From UMGS172 sp045546555 (lineage in GTDB: Bacteria; Bacillota; Clostridia; Oscillospirales; Acutalibacteraceae): DNA of 5,666 nt. The notes beneath the pieces are model-generated. The model was not told where the DNA came from. It did not search any database and saw only the letters and a program-made list of their open reading frames with translations. Below, one piece after another: positions 1 to 5,666 of this stretch; within the stretch, counting starts at the first letter, position 1; each line of letters starts with the position of its first letter. Where the stretch lies: assembly GCA_045546555.1 (NCBI GenBank), contig JAZQCY010000095.1, positions 1-5,666 on the forward strand, written 5' to 3'. Made by a program: the position numbers and the translations under genes.

Positions 1-330
1 GGGCAGCATCTTGCGGATAGTCACGATTATTTTGTCGGCGGTGCGGTCTTCGATCATGCACTTGTCCACGCTGACAATTCGGTGGCTGCTCGACTGATAA
101 ACACCGGAGATTATGCGTCCGCGTCCGTCACGTCCGAAGGCAGCCTGCACCTTGTTGCGATAATGGTACGGATACTCCATACCGATTATCTCATTGACGT
201 GGTGATATTTTCCGAGCAGCTTTATCAGCTTGACCTGCTTAAAGCTCAATTGCTTTTCGTATGTAAGGTTTTGTATCTGACACCCACCGCATTTCTTACG
301 GTAAGGGCATTTTAATTCTTGTTGGTTCAT
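1..330 (-). CDS. RumA/RlmCD-family uracil-5-methyltransferase, TRAM-less, N-terminal part only
   Basis: This gene is cut by the left edge: the first 110 residues are visible, and the SAM-binding and catalytic half lies outside the window. The family transfers a methyl group from S-adenosylmethionine to C5 of a uridine in rRNA or tRNA. The start is ATG at 330-328, preceded by AGAGGA at 340-335. The protein begins almost directly with the iron-sulfur motif, CPYRKKCGGC, giving C8, C14 and C17. A fourth cysteine, C91 in HRIVSVDKC, aligns with C156 of the neighbouring methyltransferase, so a [4Fe-4S] site is likely complete. YRNKVQ at 57-62 is also a family motif. No TRAM domain precedes the cluster, as in E. 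coli RlmC and unlike RlmD. It starts 16 bases after the glycosidase stop, so it is probably the third gene of one operon. The family is clear; the target uridine cannot be told from this part. Confidence 0.9.
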   Translation of the reverse strand, partial: MNQQELKCPYRKKCGGCQIQNLTYEKQLSFKQVKLIKLLGKYHHVNEIIGMEYPYHYRNKVQAAFGRDGRGRIISGVYQSSSHRIVSVDKCMIEDRTADKIIVTIRKMLP

Positions 331-346
331 TTTGTCCTCTTGAAAT

Positions 347-1570
347 TTAAAGTTTATCACCCAAGCGGTTGACAGCGTAAAGATAAAACAGCATTGTGGA
401 GGAATACCATTCGGACGATTTGGTCGGGACACCGCTGATAGGATCAAGCTCCTGCCCGAATTTCAGAGTACCGTAATGCTTTGTCCATGCTTCGACCCAC
501 CTTTTGCAAAGATTATCAAAATCATCCGAAAACCCGTATTGATCCATCCACATGGTGGCACGCAAGGAAATAAGCCCCTGCGAATAGTAACCCCAACAGT
601 TTCTCATTGTATGGTCACGGCACGAAGGATCGCAAACAGCCATTGAAGGAAAAGGATACGGCGTTGCAAACTCGTTAGGGTTATTTATGTGCAGATTATA
701 AAGCTTATCTATCAGCTCGGCATCCTCGTTTTTATCAAGCACACCTTCCAAAAACAAATGAAAAATCGTTGATGACAAATATTTTCGTTTATTTCCGTTT
801 TTATCCACATCGTAAAAAAATACATCTTGAGGATCAAAACAGACCTCAAACAGACGCTTTTTAACGTCTTTGGCTTTTTTGTGATATTTTTCCGATTCCG
901 AAGTAAGCTTAAGCGAATCCGCCATCTTTGAAAGAGCGATCAAAGTAGCAAAATAGTTGCAGTTCATATCGACAGCGATTACGGGAGCAACGTTTTCGTT
1001 CGGCGGTAATACTTCGGCATTGGCCTTGATGCCGTTTGGCAAAATATATTTGCCTTTACACGAAAGGCCTTGTAACCTACCGCTGTTATCGTGGCCCGTG
1101 TCAAAACCGACAAACATTTCAACAAGACCTGAATTTTGTGTCATTCTTGTATTACTAAGCCAATTTTCCCATTTTTTGCAGGCGGCGTATACCTTTTTGA
1201 GAAATTCGATGTCCTTGTTTAATTCATAGGTCATCAGACAAAGCTTGGCAAAGGAAACACACTCCTGAATCTGAGTGTAACCAACACACTCCTCTAAACC
1301 GCAATTTTTCTTATTTCCGTCCAATATATAACACGGCAACTGACCCAATTCACTTTGATTTTCAATGAAAATATTGATGGTATTTTCAGCCAACTCGATC
1401 TCATCGGGATTCATCATTGCATAGAACACCGAGTCATAAACATGCTCAAGCCACACACCCGCATAATGCTCGGAAATCAAAAACAGCGGCTTATCATGAC
1501 CTTTAAAAATTCCAATATGATTATTTTTAAGTCGTTCTGATATCTCAACACAAAAATCTTTCGGTTGCAT
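347..1570 (-). CDS. Cytoplasmic (alpha/alpha)6-barrel glycoside hydrolase, GH63/GH37 (MGH1-like) type
   Basis: This is a 407-residue protein with no signal peptide or membrane segment, so it probably hydrolyses an intracellular glycoside. Motifs follow the GH63/GH37 order: W40 and D46-S47 in a degenerate W-x-WDS site; GHDNSGR at 159-165, matching the SGxDNSxR acid motif, with D161 the likely general acid; D201 in AVDMN; PSMAVCDPS at 308-316; NCWGYYSQGL at 324-333, resembling the W-x-G-x-x-W segment; and FGQELDPISG at 371-380, with E374 the likely general base. Its length fits compact single-domain GH63 enzymes such as mannosylglycerate hydrolase (about 420 residues), and is shorter than typical trehalases. 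The substrate is unknown: trehalose-like, mannosylglycerate-like or other alpha-glycosides are possible. The start at 1570 has TGAGGA at 1580-1575, which includes the stop codon of the upstream methyltransferase gene 7 bases away, so translation is probably coupled. It holds 14 cysteines, which suits a reducing cytoplasm. Confidence 0.82.
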   Translation of the reverse strand: MQPKDFCVEISERLKNNHIGIFKGHDKPLFLISEHYAGVWLEHVYDSVFYAMMNPDEIELAENTINIFIENQSELGQLPCYILDGNKKNCGLEECVGYTQIQECVSFAKLCLMTYELNKDIEFLKKVYAACKKWENWLSNTRMTQNSGLVEMFVGFDTGHDNSGRLQGLSCKGKYILPNGIKANAEVLPPNENVAPVIAVDMNCNYFATLIALSKMADSLKLTSESEKYHKKAKDVKKRLFEVCFDPQDVFFYDVDKNGNKRKYLSSTIFHLFLEGVLDKNEDAELIDKLYNLHINNPNEFATPYPFPSMAVCDPSCRDHTMRNCWGYYSQGLISLRATMWMDQYGFSDDFDNLCKRWVEAWTKHYGTLKFGQELDPISGVPTKSSEWYSSTMLFYLYAVNRLGDKL

Positions 1571-1577
1571 TTTATCC

Positions 1578-2927
1578 TCACATCTTCACTAAAAGTACAA
1601 CACTTTCCACATGTCCGGTTCTTGGGAACATGTCAAAGGTTGCGGCTTTTACCGTGTCGTAGCCTTGTTCCTTGAACAGCCTGCAATCTCTGGCCAAGGT
1701 TGCAGGGTCGCAGGAAACATAAACAACACGGTCAGGTGCAAAGTCTTGGGTTATGGTTGTGATAAGCTCGGCGTCACAGCCCTTCCTCGGTGGGTCAACG
1801 ATGATAACATCGGGCTTGATGCCGTCGTTTTTCAGCTTTTCGGCGGCCTTGGCGGCATCACCGCAGAAAAACTCGGCATTTTCAAATCCGTTGATCTCTG
1901 CGTTGTGTTTAGCATCCTCAACAGCTTCGGGAATTATCTCAACGCCAATGATCTTCTTGGCTCTTTTGGCCATTGAAAGGCCGATAGTGCCTGCGCCGCA
2001 ATATAGATCAAGCACCGTTTTGCCGTCAGGCTCGGCATATTCAGCGGCTTTTTCATACAGCTTTTCGGCAACGTCATGATTGACCTGATAAAACGACAAC
2101 GGATTGATTCTGACCTTAACGCCGCACAAAATATCGGTAATATGGTCATCGCCATACAAGGTCACACATTTTTGACCCATAATAACGTTGGTCTTGTCCT
2201 TATTGATATTAAGCACGACCGATTTAAGGTCGGTGCCGAAAACCGATATCATCTGCTCGATAAATTCATCCGATTTTGGCAATGAATCACCGTTCACAAC
2301 GAGGCAGACCATTGTTTCACCCGTCACTACGGCTTTTCTGAAATAAATGTGACGGATAAGCCCCTTGTGGGATTCTTCATCATAAATCGAAATATTATTT
2401 TTAAGTAAAAATTCCTTGAAAACCGCAACCGCCTTGGAAAACTCTATCGGCTGCAGAGCGCAATCGGGACAGTCAACAACACGGTGGCTATGACCTGCGA
2501 AAAAGCCTATTTTCAGCTCCCCTTTTTCCATATTCGCAGGGTACTGCGCCTTGTTGCGGTAGCCAGTGTCGGCAAGGCCTACTATCGGTTCAAACTCTGG
2601 ATCAACACCGCCAATTCGTTTCAAATTATTTTTAACATTATTTTCTTTGATCTGCAGTTCGGTTTTATAATCAATATGCCTGAAGCTGCAGCCGCCGCAT
2701 TTGGGGTAAGACGGGCAAGCGGCATCCACCCTGTTTTTTGACGGCGTAATGATCTTGTGAATTTTAGCAAAAGCACAGTTAGGCTTCACCTTTAAAATAT
2801 GTGCTTCAACCTCGTCACCCGTTACGGCAGAATCGACAAAAACGGTCAGACCGTCAATTTTGCCGACACCTGCACCCTGCAACGTTGTATCAATGATTTT
2901 TAAATTTACAATGTCATTCTTTTTCAT
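1578..2927 (-). CDS. rlmD: 23S rRNA (uracil-5-)-methyltransferase, RlmD/RlmCD type with TRAM domain
   Basis: The 449-residue protein makes 5-methyluridine in 23S rRNA using SAM. E. coli RlmD modifies U1939; Bacillus RlmCD modifies U747 and U1939. The domains run in order. A TRAM RNA-binding domain spans about 3-60 (GAGVGKIDGLTVFV). The [4Fe-4S] site is C71, C77, C80 and C156. YRNKAQ lies at 123-128 and SFYQVN at 278-283. The Rossmann SAM motif DLYCGAGTIGL is at 307-317 and DPPRKG at 378-383. The catalytic cysteine is C406 in SCDPATLARD, and the base is E441 in TGHVES. All key residues are present and the length is normal. I chose ATG at 2927: AAAGGA at 2939-2934 lies 6 bases upstream and MKKND leads straight into TRAM. 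An in-frame ATG at 2963 would add 12 residues that do not look like TRAM and would consume the divergent spacer. It heads the cluster with the glycosidase. The symbol could equally be rlmCD; the exact target is not determined. Confidence 0.93.
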   Translation of the reverse strand: MKKNDIVNLKIIDTTLQGAGVGKIDGLTVFVDSAVTGDEVEAHILKVKPNCAFAKIHKIITPSKNRVDAACPSYPKCGGCSFRHIDYKTELQIKENNVKNNLKRIGGVDPEFEPIVGLADTGYRNKAQYPANMEKGELKIGFFAGHSHRVVDCPDCALQPIEFSKAVAVFKEFLLKNNISIYDEESHKGLIRHIYFRKAVVTGETMVCLVVNGDSLPKSDEFIEQMISVFGTDLKSVVLNINKDKTNVIMGQKCVTLYGDDHITDILCGVKVRINPLSFYQVNHDVAEKLYEKAAEYAEPDGKTVLDLYCGAGTIGLSMAKRAKKIIGVEIIPEAVEDAKHNAEINGFENAEFFCGDAAKAAEKLKNDGIKPDVIIVDPPRKGCDAELITTITQDFAPDRVVYVSCDPATLARDCRLFKEQGYDTVKAATFDMFPRTGHVESVVLLVKM

Positions 2928-2990
2928 AAAAAATCCTTTGAATAAATGAAAATAACAGGTCAAAAATAAATACGAAAAGGAGTGATAAAA
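2928..2990. promoter_or_regulatory. Divergent AT-rich spacer expected to hold promoters for rlmD and the DUF378 gene
   Basis: These 63 bases separate two divergent start codons, so promoters for both directions should lie here or just inside the genes. On the minus strand TGTTATTTT (2957-2949) could be an extended -10 element, but it has no good -35 and would leave a leader of only about 14 bases. On the plus strand TTGAAT (2938-2943) and AAAAAT (2962-2967), 18 bases apart, are a weak candidate pair. Ribosome-binding sites occupy 2934-2939 (for rlmD) and 2976-2982 (for the DUF378 gene). No operator-like palindrome is apparent. The location is well supported by gene order; the individual boxes are guesses. 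Confidence 0.35.
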
Positions 2991-3233
2991 ATGTTTGATA
3001 AAATCTGTCTTATTCTTTTGATCATCGGCGGACTTAACTGGGGCAGTATCGGTCTTTTCCAGTTTGACCTCGTGGCCTGGGCATTCGGCGGTCAGGATGC
3101 ACTTTTCAGCCGAATCGTCTACACACTTGTAGCCTTGTCGGCAGTTTGGTGCATTTCCCTTTTGTTCAGAGACAATACCGAAGCAGGCGACAGCAACGAT
3201 ATGGATATGCCGATGGCAAGCGGTTCACACTAA
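2991..3233 (+). CDS. DUF378 (YuzA-like) small two-helix membrane protein
   Basis: An 80-residue membrane protein of the DUF378 family, whose biochemical role is not established. The core family pattern is visible: IGGLNWGSIGLFQFDLVAWAFG at 12-33 in a first hydrophobic segment (about 5-31), and SRIVYTLVALSAVW at 40-53 in a second segment (about 40-58), joined by a short loop containing GGQD. A hydrophilic tail (about 60-80) follows, rich in Asp and Met and ending SGSH. The family typically stops soon after the second helix, so this tail is a local extension. The start is ATG at 2991 because AAAGGAG (2976-2982) lies 8 bases upstream. A GTG at 2982 is in frame, but its first base is the last base of that ribosome-binding site, which makes it an unlikely start. 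The gene stands alone: divergent from rlmD, convergent with the ygiQ-like gene, with a terminator hairpin about 30 bases past its stop. Family assignment is firm; function is unknown. Confidence 0.88.
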   Translation: MFDKICLILLIIGGLNWGSIGLFQFDLVAWAFGGQDALFSRIVYTLVALSAVWCISLLFRDNTEAGDSNDMDMPMASGSH

Positions 3234-3236
3234 AAT

Positions 3237-3290
3237 CCCCCAGCCAAACACTGCGTGTTTGCCAGCCCCCTTTAGTCAAGGGGGCCTTTT
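3237..3290. terminator. Compound hairpin element, probable bidirectional rho-independent terminator
   Basis: This element fills most of the 80-base gap between two convergent genes. Hairpin A pairs CAAACAC (3245-3251) with GTGTTTG (3255-3261) around a 3-base loop. Hairpin B pairs GCCCCCTT (3265-3272) with AAGGGGGC (3278-3285) around TAGTC and is followed by CTTTTATTAT, a fair plus-strand terminator for the DUF378 gene. CCCCC also occurs at 3237-3241, so GGGGG (3280-3284) could instead close a larger stem around hairpin A. On the minus strand that stem would be followed by ATTTTA and could terminate the ygiQ-like transcript. The U-runs are short, so efficiency is uncertain. The tandem CCCCCAGCC-hairpin-CCAGCCCCC design also resembles dispersed intergenic repeats, which this window alone cannot show. 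Confidence 0.7.
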
Positions 3291-3313
3291 ATTATCATCG
3301 CTTGCGGTCACGA

Positions 3314-5209
3314 CTATCTTTTGGGCTCCCATCTGCCTTTGGCTTTAAAAACCTTGGCTTTTTGGGGTTTGCCTTTTTGCGGCTTGCGACCGTTACTTTG
3401 GGTCGGTTTATTGCCATAGCCAGGTGCATTTATAAGGCAATCGGGTCCCGAACCTATAAGATCGGTTCTGCCGCAATCTTTGAGTGCCTTTAACACAATT
3501 GCCTTGTTTTCGGGCTTAAAATACTGCAACAAAGCCCTTTGCTCGGCCTTTTGGGACGGTGTTTTGGGAACAAACACACGCTCCATAGTATAAGGGTCAA
3601 GCTCGGTATAATACATACAGGTGGATATAGTACCCGGTGTGGGGTAAAAATCCTGCACCTGTTCGGGCCGCATTTTGTTTTGCTTTAAAAACAGTGCAAG
3701 CTCAATGGCATCAGACATTCGGCAACCCGGGTGGCTTGACATAAGATATGGCACAAGGTATTGCTCCTTGCCTATTTGTTTGGTAATACTATAAAATCTT
3801 TTGACAAATCTGCGGTAGGTTTCAATATGCGGTTTGCCCATTTTATCAAGCACCGCATCCGAGCAATGCTCGGGTGCAACCTTCAACTGACCGCTTACGT
3901 GATGCTCGACCAGCTCACGGAAAAACTCGTCGTTTTTATCCTCCAAAAGATAGTCAAAACGGATTCCCGAACGGATGAATACCTTTTTAACCCCTTTGAC
4001 AGCTCTTATCTTGCGGAGCATTTGGAGGTATTCGGTATGGTCACATTCAAGGTTTTTGCAGGGCGTGGGTGCAAGGCATTTTTTACCCTTGCAAAGACCC
4101 TTTTCTATCTGCTTTTGGCAGGATACCTGACGGAAATTTGCGGTCGGACCGCCGACATCGTGGATATAACCCTTAAAATGAGGGTTTTCGGTCAACAGTT
4201 TGACCTCATCAAGAACCGATTTTTCACTTCTTGTTGCGATCTGACGGCCTTGGTGGTAAGCGATTGAGCAGAAGTTGCACGCACCGAAGCAGCCACGGTT
4301 ATGTGTGACCGAAAACTCTACCTCTTTTATGGCAGGAACACCGCCCAAGGCCTCATATTGGGGGTGGTAATACCTCATATAAGGCAAAGCATAAACCGCA
4401 TCCAGCTCCTCTGTTGTCAACACACGCATAGGCTTATTCTGCACAACATAAACGCTGCCGTGCTTTTGGACGATACGCTTGCCTCTTACAGCGTCCTGTT
4501 CATCATATTCAATTCTGCAGGCCGTGGCATAATGATGCTTTGACTGCCTGCAATCCTCAAACGACGGCACGGTCAAGGCGTTTATACCGACAACATTATC
4601 GGTTTTATAAACCGTTCCGTCAATGTTGGTCAGAGTGGTTATATGCTCACCGTTATTCAATCGGTCGGCAATCTCTTTTGTCTGCAATTCGCCCATACCA
4701 AAGCTCAAAAGATCGGCATCAGAGTCGATAATAACCGACGGCATTACGCTATCCGACCAATAGTCATAATGAGCAAAACGGCGCAGAGAAGCCTCTACGC
4801 CGCCGATTATCAGCGGAATATCACCGTACACCCTTCTTACAAGCCTTGAATAGACCGTTACTGCACGGTCGGGTCGAAGCCCTGCTTTGGCACCCGGAGA
4901 ATACATATCCTCACTTCTTGGCTTTTTGGCGGCGGTATAGTGTGCCACCATTGAGTCGATATTACCCGAATTGACCATAAAACCTAAACGGGGACGGCCA
5001 AATTCAGTAATACTTTCCTCATTTTTCCAATCGGGTTGTGCAATGATACCGACCCTATACCCGTTGCTTTCAAGCACACGGGATATAATGGCCGTGCCAA
5101 AGGAAGGATGGTCGACATAAGCGTCACCCGTTATGATGACGAAATCGACCTCATCCCATCCTCTGGATTCCATATCTTTTCTGTTTACGGGAAGAAAACC
5201 GTTATTCAT
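3314..5209 (-). CDS. ygiQ: YgiQ-family (UPF0313) radical SAM protein
   Basis: The 631-residue cytoplasmic protein belongs to the YgiQ family; its reaction is not established. It opens with the family signature FLPVNRKDMESRGWDEVDFVIITGDAYVDHPSFG (5-38 region), an N-terminal domain resembling B12-binding or Rossmann folds. GGVEASLRRFAHYDYW is at 136-151. The radical SAM motif CFGACNFC gives C307, C311 and C314 for the SAM-binding [4Fe-4S] cluster. A second cysteine group, C364, C373, C378, C384 and C389, is typical of YgiQ and may hold an auxiliary metal site. KVAPEHCS (443-450) and DFYPTPGTISTCMY (520-533) are further family landmarks. The last 30 residues are Lys/Gly/Pro-rich and strongly basic, suggesting nucleic-acid contact. 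The start at 5209 keeps the conserved FLP segment and overlaps the ftsK stop by 8 bases. Its ribosome site is weak (AGG at 5223-5221, 11 bases away), consistent with translational coupling. Family confidence is high. Confidence 0.93.
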   Translation of the reverse strand: MNNGFLPVNRKDMESRGWDEVDFVIITGDAYVDHPSFGTAIISRVLESNGYRVGIIAQPDWKNEESITEFGRPRLGFMVNSGNIDSMVAHYTAAKKPRSEDMYSPGAKAGLRPDRAVTVYSRLVRRVYGDIPLIIGGVEASLRRFAHYDYWSDSVMPSVIIDSDADLLSFGMGELQTKEIADRLNNGEHITTLTNIDGTVYKTDNVVGINALTVPSFEDCRQSKHHYATACRIEYDEQDAVRGKRIVQKHGSVYVVQNKPMRVLTTEELDAVYALPYMRYYHPQYEALGGVPAIKEVEFSVTHNRGCFGACNFCSIAYHQGRQIATRSEKSVLDEVKLLTENPHFKGYIHDVGGPTANFRQVSCQKQIEKGLCKGKKCLAPTPCKNLECDHTEYLQMLRKIRAVKGVKKVFIRSGIRFDYLLEDKNDEFFRELVEHHVSGQLKVAPEHCSDAVLDKMGKPHIETYRRFVKRFYSITKQIGKEQYLVPYLMSSHPGCRMSDAIELALFLKQNKMRPEQVQDFYPTPGTISTCMYYTELDPYTMERVFVPKTPSQKAEQRALLQYFKPENKAIVLKALKDCGRTDLIGSGPDCLINAPGYGNKPTQSNGRKPQKGKPQKAKVFKAKGRWEPKR

Positions 5210-5666
5210 TATCCGAACTACCTGCTTTTCTCTCTAACCATTGCTCTTTTGAAATAAGCACCTGACGGGGCTTGGAGCCTTCGTAAGGACCGACGACTCC
5301 CCTTTCCTCCATCATATCAACGATTCGTGCGGCACGGGCATAGCCGAGCTTCAGTTTACGCTGAAGCAACGAGGTCGAAGCCTGTCCCATATCAATAACA
5401 CACTCGATAGCGGCATCAAGCATCGGATCGCCGTCATCGTCAACTGCATCCTCGGGCAGACCGCTCTTGGCGGCCTTTTCCTTGGCGGCCTGGCGCTCGA
5501 TCTCCTGAATAACGTCCTCATCATACTCGTTTTTGTGATCGGATTTCAGATACTGAACGACCTTTTCAACCTCTGAATCACTTACAAAGCATCCCTGAAC
5601 ACGCTCGGGCTTGATAGCTCCCGTCGGGAAGAACAGCATATCGCCCTTACCCATCAGTTTTTCGGC
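5202..5666 (-). CDS. ftsK: DNA translocase FtsK/SpoIIIE, C-terminal end with gamma domain (partial)
   Basis: Only the last 154 residues are visible; the gene begins beyond the right edge. FtsK/SpoIIIE is a membrane-anchored hexameric ATPase that pumps chromosomal DNA at the division septum. The visible part starts AEKLMGKGDMLF, the end of the RecA-like motor, followed by RVQGCFVSDSEVEKVV (22-37), which is diagnostic for the family. A charged linker runs about 43-78. The winged-helix gamma domain covers about 79-144. Its helix-turn-helix, SLLQRKLKLGYARAARIVDMMEERG (99-123 region), reads the polar guide sequences (KOPS in E. coli, SRS in Bacillus). The Walker motifs and membrane helices lie outside the window. 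Its stop TAA (5204-5202) overlaps the start of the YgiQ-like gene in ATGAATAA. Whether this is the vegetative (SftA/FtsK) or sporulation (SpoIIIE) type cannot be judged without the N-terminus. Confidence 0.95.
   Translation of the reverse strand, partial: AEKLMGKGDMLFFPTGAIKPERVQGCFVSDSEVEKVVQYLKSDHKNEYDEDVIQEIERQAAKEKAAKSGLPEDAVDDDGDPMLDAAIECVIDMGQASTSLLQRKLKLGYARAARIVDMMEERGVVGPYEGSKPRQVLISKEQWLERKAGSSDNE

Noticed and set aside
82..315. A 77-codon plus-strand open frame at the left edge
   Set aside because: It is antisense to the clear RumA-family N-terminus with its cysteine motif, so it is a shadow frame.
1611..2285. Several overlapping plus-strand open frames
   Set aside because: All are antisense to the RlmD-like gene, which carries the complete set of catalytic motifs.
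2928..2963. Upstream in-frame ATG at 2963 that would add 12 residues to the RlmD-like protein
   Set aside because: The added residues do not resemble TRAM, no good ribosome-binding site precedes that ATG, and AAAGGA lies ideally before the ATG at 2927.
2982..2990. GTG at 2982 as start of the DUF378 protein
   Set aside because: The G of this codon is the last base of AAAGGAG, which is spaced correctly for the ATG at 2991.
3761..4267. A 168-codon open frame on the plus strand
   Set aside because: It lies wholly antisense to the well-conserved YgiQ-like gene, shows no recognisable motif and has no convincing ribosome-binding site.
1..5666. CRISPR arrays, tRNA or rRNA genes, insertion sequences, riboswitches, or a defence or toxin system
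   Set aside because: I saw no regularly spaced repeats, RNA-gene signatures, transposase or terminal inverted repeats, and no intergenic space beyond 80 bases that could hold them.

Overview
The window looks like chromosomal housekeeping DNA from a low-to-moderate-GC Gram-positive anaerobe, most likely a gut-type member of the Clostridia (Oscillospirales or similar). That assignment is inference. It rests on purine-rich Shine-Dalgarno sites (AAAGGAG, TGAGGA, AGAGGA), a DUF378/YuzA protein, iron-sulfur RumA-type uracil methyltransferases and cysteine-rich cytoplasmic proteins. No rRNA, tRNA or transposase is present to anchor the taxonomy.

The layout, from right to left on the minus strand, starts with the C-terminal end of an FtsK/SpoIIIE DNA translocase (cut by the window's right edge). 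It overlaps by 8 bases a full YgiQ-family radical SAM gene, which ends at 3314. An 80-base intergenic stretch with two hairpins follows (3234-3313). It separates ygiQ from a small plus-strand DUF378 membrane protein gene (2991-3233) that converges on it. Left of a 63-base divergent spacer (2928-2990) lies a tight three-gene minus-strand cluster: a TRAM-containing RlmD/RlmCD-type 23S rRNA m5U methyltransferase (2927-1578), a cytoplasmic GH63/GH37-like (alpha/alpha)6-barrel glycosidase (1570-347), and the N-terminal 110 residues of a second, TRAM-less RumA-family methyltransferase (330 to beyond base 1).

The three genes of that cluster are 7 and 16 bases apart, so they are probably co-transcribed. 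The stop codon of the first forms part of the ribosome-binding site of the second. The cluster therefore mixes two rRNA/tRNA-type uracil methyltransferases with one sugar hydrolase. The ftsK-ygiQ pair is translationally overlapped. Coding density is very high and no gene-free stretch exceeds 80 bases.

I did not find a convincing undescribed system. The points most worth a second look are the glycosidase between two methyltransferase paralogs, the TRAM-plus/TRAM-minus methyltransferase pair, the compound hairpin element between the convergent genes, and the ftsK-ygiQ overlap.
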